Under the pieces are notes generated by a model. It saw only the letters and a program-made list of their open reading frames with translations. It was not told where the DNA came from and ran no database searches. Below, one piece after another: positions 50,953-59,849 of a stretch of 64,000 bases of DNA. Location: positions 4,542,931-4,606,930 of the forward strand of contig NZ_NKRE01000001.1 in the NCBI RefSeq assembly GCF_002705925.1, read 5' to 3'. This DNA is from Mycobacterium ostraviense (lineage in GTDB: Bacteria; Actinomycetota; Actinomycetes; Mycobacteriales; Mycobacteriaceae). Made by a program: the position numbers and the translations under genes. The first letter of the stretch is position 1. Each line of letters starts with the position of its first letter.

Positions 50953-51834
50953 TCAGCCACGCCCGCCGTCCAGCGCTGCGCCGGGAAGACCGCCGACCCA
51001 CAACGATTGCGGACCGAAGTTGATCGCGACCACCGGTCCGTGCTCGGAGACGAACAGCGGCTCGGTACCGAACAACCCGGCGAGACGGTCTGCTAGCTGC
51101 TGCGCATCCTCATGCGCGTTCGTGTGTTGTACGAACCATCGATCGGCGCCTGCTGGACGGCGCTGTCGCATCAATTCGACCAGCCGCTCGGTACCGCGCT
51201 TGCGCGTGCGCACACGCTCGACAGCCTTGGTTTCCGATTCGATCGTGATGATCGACTTGAGGTCGAGTGACGAGCCGAGCCACGCCGCGGCAAGGCCGAT
51301 CTTGCCGCCGCGCCTTAGATACTCGAGAGTTTCGACGAGGACCCACACCCGGACCTCTTGGCGCGCCCGGCGTACCCGCTCGATCACGCGTGAGCGGTCT
51401 TGGCCCGCGGCTGCGGCACGTGCGGCAGCCAGTGCTTGAACTCCCATACGCCCGCCGGTGCCGGCCGAGTCGATCACCACCACGCGCTCACCGCCGCGGC
51501 CCTCAGATTCCAGCTGCGCCGCGGCCTGCCGAGCATTTGAGCAGGTCGGGGAATATGCGGAGGTGAGCAGGACCGAAACGACGGTGTCGTGCGTCTGCAG
51601 CAGCCGCTCGAACACCGCGATGTAATCGTCCACGGTTGCCGGCGACGTGGTGGCAACGTACTTCGATGCCTCGAGCTCGGTGTAGAACCTGTCGACATCA
51701 CCGTCGAACTCTGATTCGCGCAGCCGACCGGCGCCCAGCTCGTAGTACATCGACACCACCGTGATGTCGAGACCCTCGATGAGCGTGCGGGGCAGGCCGG
51801 TATTGCTGTTGGTAACCACTGCGACGTCAGCCAT
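50953..51834 (-). CDS. DegV-family protein
   Basis: 293 aa with the DegV (EDD) fold, whose members bind a fatty acid; in Gram-positives related proteins hand fatty acids to a kinase. Seen: the start VAVVTNSNTGLP (usually TDS), VSVLLTSAYSPTCSNARQAA, VVVIDSAGTGGRMGVQAL, LEYLRRGGKIG and the C-terminal EHGPVVAINFGP. The lipid-contacting TSQPSP motif is altered to TTSPATVDD. A GGGAGA ribosome site precedes the ATG. It lies between a patatin fusion and a kinase-cyclase, so a fatty-acid relay is a reasonable guess, no more. Confidence 0.85.
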   Translation of the reverse strand: MADVAVVTNSNTGLPRTLIEGLDITVVSMYYELGAGRLRESEFDGDVDRFYTELEASKYVATTSPATVDDYIAVFERLLQTHDTVVSVLLTSAYSPTCSNARQAAAQLESEGRGGERVVVIDSAGTGGRMGVQALAAARAAAAGQDRSRVIERVRRARQEVRVWVLVETLEYLRRGGKIGLAAAWLGSSLDLKSIITIESETKAVERVRTRKRGTERLVELMRQRRPAGADRWFVQHTNAHEDAQQLADRLAGLFGTEPLFVSEHGPVVAINFGPQSLWVGGLPGAALDGGRG

Positions 51835-51981
51835 GCGGATTCTCCCGTTCGATCGTATTATTCGTGCGCATCCCGTGTTCGGGGTGCCGTGAATATCGTT
51901 GGCGGCCAGGGAGTCCGATGGCCTCGGCCACCGTTTGCAGCGTGAGTTCGATTTCGGGAACGCCGCTGCGGCCAGCGCGGA
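51835..51981 (-). other. gap between the patatin fusion and DegV-like genes
   Basis: 147 bases without a gene. No strong terminator was seen. A promoter for the DegV-like gene could lie here, but none could be assigned. Confidence 0.4.
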
Positions 51982-54900
51982 TCATTGCCGCGCTCGGCCG
52001 TGCGCCAACGCCATGATCTGGGGCAGAAGTTCGCGGGTTGCAATCCGGCCTGCCTCGCGGGCCTGGTCGATTTGGTGGAACTCCAGGAATCCGACCTTGC
52101 TCACGTCGGGTCGGATCGCGAGGTCGGCCCGTGCCAGCTCCGCCGTCGACGCCATCCCGCTGCCGATCGTCATGGTGCGGATAAGTGTGTCGACGATACT
52201 CGGCACCCGGGGAGTATCTGCGGCGGAATGTGGCCCACCACCGGTGCCGATCTGGACCGCGATCACCGGGCCCTCTGGGCCCGCCAACGTGGCCACGGGC
52301 AGGTTGTCCAGCACAGCACCGTCGACGTGCAGCGTACCGTCGTAGACCTGCGGCGCGTACAAGCCGGGCAGGCGCATAGAACATCCGATGACGTCGGCCA
52401 ACCGGCCGCGCCGATGCACCACGGCACGCCGGGCCAGCAGGTCGACACTGACGCAGCGGAATTGCTTCGGCAGTTCCTCCACCAGCAGCTCTCCAAAGCC
52501 GCTCTGAAGAGCGGCCACGGTGCGCCGTCCACGGATGAGTCCCTTGCTCGGCACGGTGTAATCGGAAATCAGATTGTTGCGAAGGAAGTACTCGTAGACG
52601 TAGGCGTCTATCGCGACTGTGTCCATACCCGTTGCTCCGAGTGCCGCGATCATCGAACCCATACTGGTCCCGGCGAACCGGTCGACCGTCAGCCCGGCGG
52701 CCTCCAACTCCGCCAGCACACCAAGGTGAGCGAATGCCCGTGCGCCCCCACCGCCAAGGACCAGCCCGACCGAGCAGCCCGCGATGCGCGCGGCGAGCGG
52801 GCGCAGGTCAGCGGCCGCGTGTCCGGGGCGGACTGAATGCACCGATCGCGGCGTGATCAATTCCTCCCATGCGCGGCGGTGTGCGCGCTGGGCGCGCGGT
52901 CCGGCGAACACGAGGTCGGCGCCCGCCGCGCGCGCCGGAAGTGGTTGCGGTGGCGTGGGATTGCCTGTGACCAGCACGATGCGGTCGGCGACCCGCAAGC
53001 AGAAGTCTCGCCAGTCAACGTCGTCGAACGCCGCCGCGAGCACCACCTTGTCCGCGGCAAGCTCGGCATTTTCTAGTCCGTCGCGGTCGACACGGCCGGG
53101 GTTGACCGCCCGTAGCCTCCTCGACAGCCCAGTGACCAGTTCAGTTGCCACCATCGACGCGGGCGCGTCAGCATCGACCCCGACAACGGCGACGACCGCC
53201 TCCGGGGTCGGCAGCCGCGGGACCGCCGGTGGTGGTGTCTGATGCAGCCGGGTGGCCAAGACCCGGACCAAGGCCTCGAACATGCTCGCGTCGGCGATCT
53301 TGTCGAAGTCGGCCTTGGTAATTCGCACCAGCGTCGAGTCGCGCACGGCTCTAATTGATGCGGAACGGGGCGCCTGGATGAGCAAGCCAAGCTCACCGAC
53401 GACCTCCCCGCGGCCCAGCTCGGTGACTACGACGTCCTTGTTGACGACCTGTAGCCGGCCGTTACGTACCACATACAGGCAGTCGGAGGTGTCACCCGCA
53501 TGAAACAGGTACGCGCCCGCCTCGAGCTCGACCAGTTGGGCACGGTCCCGCAGTTCCGCCAAGGCGGCCGCATCCAGCCCGGCAAACAGCGGCAGCGATG
53601 CGAGCAGATCGGGCTCGCGGGCGGCGGTCGCCTGCGGCTGGTCGGATGCGGATGCCGGCTGGGCCGCCGGTCTCAGCGTCAGCGGGTCGATTTCCGGTCC
53701 AGGCGCAGGCTCATCCGCGTCGGTCGCGGCGTGGCGGGCGCGGCCCAGAACCAGCCCTCCCATCGCGACCAGCACAAAGCAGATCGCGGCTAGTACCCAT
53801 CCGCGCCGCAGCGCCGCTTCGAGCGCGCCCCGCGCCGGCGTGCCGATCACCACCACGAGCAGCGCGACGCCGATCACGGAGCCGAGTTGGCGGACACTGC
53901 TGACCACTGCCGAGGCGGTGGCGTAGCTGCCGCTCGTGCCCAGCCCAGCAAGAGCGGCACTGCCGAGCACCGGCAATGTTGCGCCGACTCCGATGCCCTG
54001 CATCATCTGGCCGGGCAGCCACTCACCGAGGAAATCCGGGGTGGACCCGACGCGCTCGGTGTACCAGAGCAGGCTGGCAGCCCAGATCAGTGAGCCGACG
54101 ACGACAATCACGCGGTAACCGTGCCGGTCGGCGACGCGGCCAAGTACCGCCGCGACGACTGCCGCAACGAGCGCAGCCGGGGCGATCGCCATACCCGCCT
54201 GCAGCAACGTGTAGCCCCATACATAGTTCAGGTACAGCACATGCGTGAGCAGGTAGCCGTAGAACCCGGCGCTCGCGATGGCGGTCAGTACGTTGCCGGC
54301 CACAAAGGACCGGACGCGCAAGAACGCTGGGTCGATCAGCGGGGCGGGGTGGCGGCGCGAGCTCAGCACAAATCCGACCATCGCGACCGCCCCGGCCAGC
54401 ATCGACCCGACGCTCGCCGCGCTGAGCCAACCCCAGTCCGTGCCTTTGACCAATCCAAGGGTGACGAACCCGAGCGAGATGGCGAGCAGCGCCGCCCCCC
54501 GCAAATCAGGTATATGCCGGCGCCCTGGAGCTCGGCTTTCGACGAGCCCCCGCCGCGCCACCACCACCGCCACAATGCCGAGCGGCAGGTTCACCAGAAA
54601 CACCCACCGCCAGCTCGAGATCTCCACGATGGCACCGCCGATGGGTGGGCCGAGGCCCGATGCGAGTGCCGCCGCCGCACCCCACAGGCCTATCCCGTGT
54701 GCGCGGCGTGCGGCCTCGAAGCCCTCGACGACGAGCGCAAGCGATGCCGGTATCAATATCGCTGCGCCCACGCCTTGCAACACACGGAAGGTAACCAATT
54801 GCTCGACGGTGCCGGCGGCCGCGCACAACACGGATGCGGCCGTGAACAACACCACGCCGTAGATAAACATCCGCCTGCGGCCGAGCAGGTCGGCGAGCCT

Positions 54901-55254
54901 GCCGCCGGTCACCAGGAATGCGGCTAGAACAATGTTGTAGGCATTGAGCACCCAGGACAGGCTGCTGATGTCTTGGCTGTGGAAGTACCGCTGCATAGCC
55001 GGAAAGGCGACGTTGACGATCGTGGAGTCGAGAAACGCGAGGAAGGCGCCGAAAGCCGCCACCAACAGCACCGCCATTGACGAGGGCTTGCGGCGCCGGG
55101 TGAGCGGGGCGACGGACCGGCGCCGATGGCGTGGTCTGCCTATCCGGATCGTATCGGCGTCCAGCGGGGTGGCGGTCTGGGTGCTTGTGTCCTCCACGCC
55201 TGGGGCGGTGCGGCTCGGTTGAGTTCCGGACTTAGCCACACCCTTGGACGCCAT
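51982..55254 (-). CDS. MFS transporter / cyclic-nucleotide-binding / patatin phospholipase fusion
   Basis: 1090 aa. Residues about 60-510 form a DHA2-type major facilitator with about 14 membrane segments (motif A region GGRLADLLGRRRMF). A CNB domain (about 547-665) keeps the phosphate-cassette residues Glu621 and Arg630 in VGELGLLIQAPRSASI. A linker leads to a patatin/NTE-like esterase with oxyanion GGGGARAFAHLG, nucleophile Ser864 in GTSMGSM and Asp978 in VDGAVLDNLP: all catalytic residues intact. It resembles Rv3239c and Rv3728 of M. tuberculosis. GGAGGGG precedes the ATG. Probably first gene of a three-gene minus-strand unit. Confidence 0.93.
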   Translation of the reverse strand: MASKGVAKSGTQPSRTAPGVEDTSTQTATPLDADTIRIGRPRHRRRSVAPLTRRRKPSSMAVLLVAAFGAFLAFLDSTIVNVAFPAMQRYFHSQDISSLSWVLNAYNIVLAAFLVTGGRLADLLGRRRMFIYGVVLFTAASVLCAAAGTVEQLVTFRVLQGVGAAILIPASLALVVEGFEAARRAHGIGLWGAAAALASGLGPPIGGAIVEISSWRWVFLVNLPLGIVAVVVARRGLVESRAPGRRHIPDLRGAALLAISLGFVTLGLVKGTDWGWLSAASVGSMLAGAVAMVGFVLSSRRHPAPLIDPAFLRVRSFVAGNVLTAIASAGFYGYLLTHVLYLNYVWGYTLLQAGMAIAPAALVAAVVAAVLGRVADRHGYRVIVVVGSLIWAASLLWYTERVGSTPDFLGEWLPGQMMQGIGVGATLPVLGSAALAGLGTSGSYATASAVVSSVRQLGSVIGVALLVVVIGTPARGALEAALRRGWVLAAICFVLVAMGGLVLGRARHAATDADEPAPGPEIDPLTLRPAAQPASASDQPQATAAREPDLLASLPLFAGLDAAALAELRDRAQLVELEAGAYLFHAGDTSDCLYVVRNGRLQVVNKDVVVTELGRGEVVGELGLLIQAPRSASIRAVRDSTLVRITKADFDKIADASMFEALVRVLATRLHQTPPPAVPRLPTPEAVVAVVGVDADAPASMVATELVTGLSRRLRAVNPGRVDRDGLENAELAADKVVLAAAFDDVDWRDFCLRVADRIVLVTGNPTPPQPLPARAAGADLVFAGPRAQRAHRRAWEELITPRSVHSVRPGHAAADLRPLAARIAGCSVGLVLGGGGARAFAHLGVLAELEAAGLTVDRFAGTSMGSMIAALGATGMDTVAIDAYVYEYFLRNNLISDYTVPSKGLIRGRRTVAALQSGFGELLVEELPKQFRCVSVDLLARRAVVHRRGRLADVIGCSMRLPGLYAPQVYDGTLHVDGAVLDNLPVATLAGPEGPVIAVQIGTGGGPHSAADTPRVPSIVDTLIRTMTIGSGMASTAELARADLAIRPDVSKVGFLEFHQIDQAREAGRIATRELLPQIMALAHGRARQ

Positions 55255-55509
55255 GACGCCCCTCCATTCAGTGCTGCAGCTGCCGACCTGGTTTGCTGAA
55301 CGGCCGTCGGGCCATCGCCAGACTCGATGACTGAAAGGAGGCGGCTGTGCCCGCGGTTGATCTTAGAGCTGTGTCATGTGGAGTTGGAGTGGGTTTCGCG
55401 TGGTTTGTACCAGGTGACTGCGGCAGTCCGGCCATATGGGGCACCTTCTCGAGCAAGCTCGCACACCGTCGGTATGTTTAGGCCACATCGGTGGTAAGTC
55501 CGTGATTTG
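55255..55509. other. intergenic region between the accessory cassette and dinG
   Basis: 255 bases. It should contain the promoter of the patatin fusion gene. On the plus strand it holds a small candidate frame with a strong ribosome site, listed separately. No terminator for dinG is evident. Confidence 0.45.
55347..55481 (+). CDS. possible 44-aa small protein
   Basis: A GTG at 55347 follows AAAGGAGG (55334-55341) with five bases between, the best Shine-Dalgarno of the neighbourhood. The frame runs 44 codons to a TAG: a hydrophobic, Gly-rich first half (SCGVGVGFAWFVPG) with two Cys and a basic end (KLAHRRYV). It faces away from both flanking genes. No family is recognised. It could be chance or a remnant. 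Confidence 0.25.
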   Translation: MPAVDLRAVSCGVGVGFAWFVPGDCGSPAIWGTFSSKLAHRRYV

Positions 55510-57507
55510 TCACGCCGAACGGTCGTCCTGGACGGTGCGTAGGCGCGTCAGCGCGTCGCGAACCTGGGCGGCGTCGGTCGTCTGCCAGAACGGCGGCAAC
55601 GAAGCTCGCAGGTAACTCCCGTAGCGGGCGGTCACCATCCGCGAGTCCAGGACGGCTACCACCCCACGGTCGCTGACCCGGCGCAACAGCCGGCCGGCGC
55701 CCTGTGCCAGCAGCAGCGCCGCATGGTTGGCGGCGACGGTCATGAAGCCGTTGCCGCCGCGAGCCGCCACCGCGCGCTGCCGGGCGCTCAGCAGTGGGTC
55801 GTCCGGGCGGGGAAACGGGATGCGGTCGATCAGGACCAACGACAGCGACGGTCCGGGTACGTCGACACCCTGCCACAACGACAGGGTGCCGAACAGCGAG
55901 GTGGCGGCGTCGGCGGTGAACTGCTCGACCAGTGCGGAGGTGCTGTCGTCGCCCTGGCACAACACCGGTGTGGAAAGCCGTTCGCGCATGGCTTCCGCGG
56001 CGGCGCGTGCCGCGCGCATCGAGGAGAACAGGCCAAGGGTCCGCCCGCCCGCCGCGGTGACGAGTTCGGCGATTTCGGTCAGCTGCTCGGCCGACCCGGT
56101 CCCGTCACGACCGGGCGGCGGAAGATGGGCCGCCACATAGAGGATTCCCGACTTGGCATGCTGGAACGGCGATCCCACGTCCAACCCGCGCCATGGCTGG
56201 TCCGAGGGCTTGTCCGAGGATCTGTCGGAAGTCAGGCCCCAGGCCGCCGCCATCGCGTCGAAGGTCCCGCCGATTGCCAGCGTCGCCGAGGTCAGCACCG
56301 TGGTCGAACGGGCGAACACGGCAGTGGCCAGCAGGTTGGCGACGGACAGCGGAGCCACCCGCAGCACGGCGCGTGGCGAACCGCGGTTCTCCTCATGGTC
56401 GAGCCAGACTACGTCGGTGCGCTCGGGGATCGCCGGCGTGAAGGACGTCAGTATTCGCGAGGCGGTATCGGAGATCTCGGTCAGGGCCGCCGCGGCTTCG
56501 GCGCGGGCCGACGCCGCCTTCGCGTCGCTGGTGCTGTCGATCGCCGAACGGGCCGCGCCGGCCGCGTCGCGTAGCGTCGTCAGGTATGTCGCCAACTCGT
56601 CGTCGAGGTAATCGATGCGACCGGGTGACGCGTCGTGGATCGCCGAGGTGAAGGTCGCCGACGCCGCTTCCAACCGCTCGAGCACTTCCGGGGCGACCAA
56701 CCGGGCGATCCGCCGCGCGGCCACACCGAGGGTTGCCGACGTCAGCTCCGCGGTGGCCACCGAGGTTACCCGGTCGGCCAGCTCGTGCGCCTCGTCGACC
56801 ACTAGGAGCCGGTGTTCGGGCAGCACCGAGGATTCGGCAACGGCGTCCACGGCCAGCAACGCATGATTGGTGACGACGATATCGGCCGCACCCGCCCGGG
56901 CGCGTGCCCGTTCGGAGAAGCACTCGGAGCCATACGGGCACCGGGCCACGCCGATGCATTCCCGCGCGGAGACGCTGACCTGCGACCATGACCGATCGGC
57001 CACACCGGGTTTGAGGTCGTCGCGGTCTCCGGTGCCGGTTGTGGCCGCCCATTCGGTGAGCCGTTGCACGTCGCGGCCCAGCGCGGTCACGGTCATGGGG
57101 TTAAAGAGCTCCTCCTGCGGCTCGCCGGTGGGGTCGGTGGCCGCGCTGCCGTTGTGAATCTTGTTGAGGCACAGGTAGTTTCCCCGCCCTTTGAGCAAGG
57201 CGAACTGCGGCCGGCGGAGCAGGGAAGCGGCGAGCGCATCGGCGAGCCGGGGTAGGTCGCGATCGACGAGTTGCCGCTGCAGGGCGATCGTTGCGGTAGA
57301 CACCACGATCGGCTCGTCGCCGACCGCACGGACAATCGCCGGAATCAGGTATGCCAGGGACTTACCGGTGCCGGTGCCGGCCTGGACGACGAGGTGCTGG
57401 CCGGTCGCGAAAGCCTGCGCCACGGCGTTGGCCATCTCCAGCTGGCCGCGGCGTTCGCTGCCGCCCAGGGCTGCCACGGCGATGGCCAGCAACTCGGGAA
57501 CAGACAC
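55510..57507 (-). CDS. dinG: DinG-type ATP-dependent helicase
   Basis: 665-aa superfamily 2 helicase of the XPD/DinG group, acting on DNA with 5'-3' polarity. Walker A is QAGTGTGKSLAYL, the DEAH box is VVDEAHELAD. Four cysteines, one in GNYLCLNKI and three in CIGVARCPYGSEC, are placed like the XPD-type 4Fe-4S ligands. The C-terminal motor has QGVDVPGPSLS and QGAGRLLRR. GTG start. In M. tuberculosis its neighbour is glgP; here the three-gene cassette stands between. Confidence 0.93.
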   Translation of the reverse strand: MSVPELLAIAVAALGGSERRGQLEMANAVAQAFATGQHLVVQAGTGTGKSLAYLIPAIVRAVGDEPIVVSTATIALQRQLVDRDLPRLADALAASLLRRPQFALLKGRGNYLCLNKIHNGSAATDPTGEPQEELFNPMTVTALGRDVQRLTEWAATTGTGDRDDLKPGVADRSWSQVSVSARECIGVARCPYGSECFSERARARAGAADIVVTNHALLAVDAVAESSVLPEHRLLVVDEAHELADRVTSVATAELTSATLGVAARRIARLVAPEVLERLEAASATFTSAIHDASPGRIDYLDDELATYLTTLRDAAGAARSAIDSTSDAKAASARAEAAAALTEISDTASRILTSFTPAIPERTDVVWLDHEENRGSPRAVLRVAPLSVANLLATAVFARSTTVLTSATLAIGGTFDAMAAAWGLTSDRSSDKPSDQPWRGLDVGSPFQHAKSGILYVAAHLPPPGRDGTGSAEQLTEIAELVTAAGGRTLGLFSSMRAARAAAEAMRERLSTPVLCQGDDSTSALVEQFTADAATSLFGTLSLWQGVDVPGPSLSLVLIDRIPFPRPDDPLLSARQRAVAARGGNGFMTVAANHAALLLAQGAGRLLRRVSDRGVVAVLDSRMVTARYGSYLRASLPPFWQTTDAAQVRDALTRLRTVQDDRSA

Positions 57508-57541
57508 CTCAGGCGTGGTTACTCCCTTGTCTAATCGAATC

Positions 57542-58849
57542 TCAGGGCGTGGTCGTCAGGGTCGGAATAGCCGGCTCGCCGGCCGCCAATTTCAGTCCCT
57601 CCCACGGCAGGCTCCCCAGCCCGAACGCCACCAGCTTGCGGGCCGCCGCCAGCGCGGCGCTACCCGTATCGGCTACCACGTCCCCGGCGCGAACCAGCGG
57701 GGTGGTCAACACTCGGTGCGGCTCGGTGGTGGGCGGCGGGCGCCCCGCCGGATGCACGATTTCCTCGGTGATGGTTCCCGTAGGCTTCGACAGCCGCAGC
57801 GCTTCTTTGCGGCCACCGCGGGATTCCTTGTGGCTGCTGCGTTTCTGCACGGGAATGCCATCGACCTCGACCAGTTTGTAGACCATGTTCGCGGTCGGTG
57901 CACCCGAGCCGGTGACCAGCGACGTCCCGACGCCGTAACTGTCGACCGGCTCCGCGCGCAGCGCCGCGATGGCGAACTCGTCGAGATCGCCGGACACCAT
58001 GATGCGGGTCTGGTTGGCGCCGAGTTGGTCGAGCTGCTCCCGGGCTTGGCGGGCCAGCACGCCCAACTCGCCTGAGTCGATGCGGACCGCGCCGAGCCCG
58101 GTACCGGCGGCAGCGACAGCGTTGGCGATCCCGGTGGTCACGTCATAGGTGTCGACGAGCAGCGTCGTGTCCGCCCCAAGCGCCTCGACCTGGGCGCGGA
58201 ATGCGGCTACCTCGTCAGGCCCGTCCCGGTGGGCATACAGCATGGTGAATGCGTGCGCAGCGGTGCCTTCGGTGGGTATCCCGTATCGTCGCTGAGCTTC
58301 CAGATTGGACGAGCCCGCGAAGCCCGCGACATAGGCTGCCCGAGCCGCGGCAACCGCGGCGCGCTCATGCGTCCGCCGGGAGCCCATTTCGACCAGCGGG
58401 CGGCCGTCGGCGGCGCTGACCATCCGTGCCGCCGCGGACGCGATCGCCGTGTCGTGGTTGAAGATCGACAGCACCAGCGTTTCCAGCAGCACGCATTCGG
58501 CGAAACTGCCGTGCACCGAGAGCACCGGGGAACCGGGGAAGTACAGTTCGCCTTCCGGATAGCCGTCGATATCGCCGGAGAAACGAAAATCCCGCACGTA
58601 GCACAGGGTCTCGGAGTCGAGGAAGTGGGCCAGCAACTCGCAGGCGTCGTCGTCGAACCTGAACTGCGTCAAGAGCTCCAGCAGCCGGCCGGTTCCGGCC
58701 ACCACCCCGTACCGCCGGCCCGCGGGAAGCCGGCGGGCGAACACTTCCCAGGTGGTCCGGCGATTGGCTGTGCCGTCGCGCAGCGCGGCCGCCAGCATGG
58801 TCAGCTCGTACTTGTCGGTCAGGAGCCCAGCGGGGACCGAGTCATTCAC
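57542..58849 (-). CDS. pncB: nicotinate phosphoribosyltransferase
   Basis: 435-aa enzyme of NAD salvage, converting nicotinate and PRPP to nicotinate mononucleotide with ATP. TDKYELTMLAAALRDG at the N-terminus, FRFSGDIDGYPEGELYFPGSP, and VRIDSGELGVLAR and MVSGDLDEF near the phosphoribosyl site are family marks. GTG start. It lies divergent from clpS. Matches the Rv1330c position (pncB1). Confidence 0.93.
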   Translation of the reverse strand: MNDSVPAGLLTDKYELTMLAAALRDGTANRRTTWEVFARRLPAGRRYGVVAGTGRLLELLTQFRFDDDACELLAHFLDSETLCYVRDFRFSGDIDGYPEGELYFPGSPVLSVHGSFAECVLLETLVLSIFNHDTAIASAAARMVSAADGRPLVEMGSRRTHERAAVAAARAAYVAGFAGSSNLEAQRRYGIPTEGTAAHAFTMLYAHRDGPDEVAAFRAQVEALGADTTLLVDTYDVTTGIANAVAAAGTGLGAVRIDSGELGVLARQAREQLDQLGANQTRIMVSGDLDEFAIAALRAEPVDSYGVGTSLVTGSGAPTANMVYKLVEVDGIPVQKRSSHKESRGGRKEALRLSKPTGTITEEIVHPAGRPPPTTEPHRVLTTPLVRAGDVVADTGSAALAAARKLVAFGLGSLPWEGLKLAAGEPAIPTLTTTP

Positions 58850-58915
58850 CCCGCAACCGTATCGGTTGGCGTCGGGGTCTCGGTATCCACGGCAGTGGCT
58901 CGCTATCCTATGGCT

Positions 58916-59221
58916 ATGGTCGTCGCATCAGCGCCCGCCAAGCCCGGATCGACCGGGCAACGCGAGTCCGCGCCGGTCGATGTGACGGCCAGTCCGTGGG
59001 TGACTATCGTCTGGGACGACCCGGTCAACTTGATGAGCTACGTGACGTATGTGTTCCAAAAGTTGTTCGGCTACAGCGAGCCGCATGCCACCACGCTGAT
59101 GCTGGAGGTACACAACGAGGGAAAGGCAGTGGTCTCGGCCGGCAGCCGGGAAGCCATGGAGGTCGATGTGTCCAAACTGCACGCCGCCGGATTGTGGGCG
59201 ACGATGCAGCAGGACCGGTGA
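58916..59221 (+). CDS. clpS: ClpS adaptor protein
   Basis: 101-aa adaptor that hands N-degron substrates to the Clp ATPase. The core VTIVWDDPVNLMSYVTYVFQ has the Asp-Asn-type ligand site (DDPVNL), followed by HATTLMLEVHNEGKAVV and the C-terminal helix. A start two codons upstream at 58910 (MAMVVA) is possible; 58916 gives the usual length. The next gene begins 24 bp downstream. Confidence 0.93.
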   Translation: MVVASAPAKPGSTGQRESAPVDVTASPWVTIVWDDPVNLMSYVTYVFQKLFGYSEPHATTLMLEVHNEGKAVVSAGSREAMEVDVSKLHAAGLWATMQQDR

Positions 59222-59245
59222 GCTTCGAGGGTATCCGGATCCAGC

Positions 59246-59833
59246 GTGCGCAAATGGAAGCGCGTCGAAACCCGCAACGGCCCCCGTTTTCGGTCCGCCT
59301 TGGCGCCCCATGAGGCAGCGCTGCTCAAGAATCTGGTCGGCGCGATGGTCGGTCTGTTCGATGAACGCGAATCGACCACTCCGACAGACGAACTCGAAGA
59401 GATTACCGGCATAAAGACCGGCCATTCCGACCGTCCGGGTGACCCGACGCTGCGTCGGCTACTGCCGGATTTCTACAAGCTGGATCCCGGCGACCCGATG
59501 ACCCTCGACGCCTCCGAGACGCTCAACGCCGCCCTTCGCAGTTTGCATGAGCCGGCCATCATCGACGCCAAACGCGGTGCGGCACAGCAGTTGCTGCAGA
59601 CGGTCCCGGAAAACGGCGGTCGGTTCGAGCTGACCGAGTCCGATGCCAACGCCTGGGTTGCTGCCGTCAACGACTTGCGGCTGACTCTTGGAGTGCTGCT
59701 CAACGTCGGCCCGCGGGGGCCTGAGCGGCTGCCGGCTGACCATCCCATGGCGGCGCACTATGACGTCTACCAATGGCTGACGGTTCTGCAGGAGTACCTC
59801 GTCCTGGTGCTGACGGGTAAACCCGCCGGATGA
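59246..59833 (+). CDS. DUF2017 family protein
   Basis: 195-aa conserved actinobacterial protein (Rv1332 position), always next to clpS and the nucleophile hydrolase. It is mostly helical and acidic, with RKWKRVETRNGPRFR at the start and HYDVYQWLTVLQEYLVLVL near the end. No catalytic motif is visible; function unknown. GTG start. Shorter than the M. tuberculosis protein at the C-terminus. Confidence 0.8.
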   Translation: MRKWKRVETRNGPRFRSALAPHEAALLKNLVGAMVGLFDERESTTPTDELEEITGIKTGHSDRPGDPTLRRLLPDFYKLDPGDPMTLDASETLNAALRSLHEPAIIDAKRGAAQQLLQTVPENGGRFELTESDANAWVAAVNDLRLTLGVLLNVGPRGPERLPADHPMAAHYDVYQWLTVLQEYLVLVLTGKPAG

Positions 59834-59849
59834 TCGCGACGGCAGCCGG

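Noticed and set aside
46402..55254. Cassette as a prophage or transposon
   Set aside because: No integrase, transposase, flanking repeat or tRNA junction was seen, and base composition looks like the rest.
55268..55456. Minus-strand 62-codon frame upstream of the patatin fusion
   Set aside because: No ribosome site and no similarity; the region is more likely promoter. The plus-strand frame has better translation signals.
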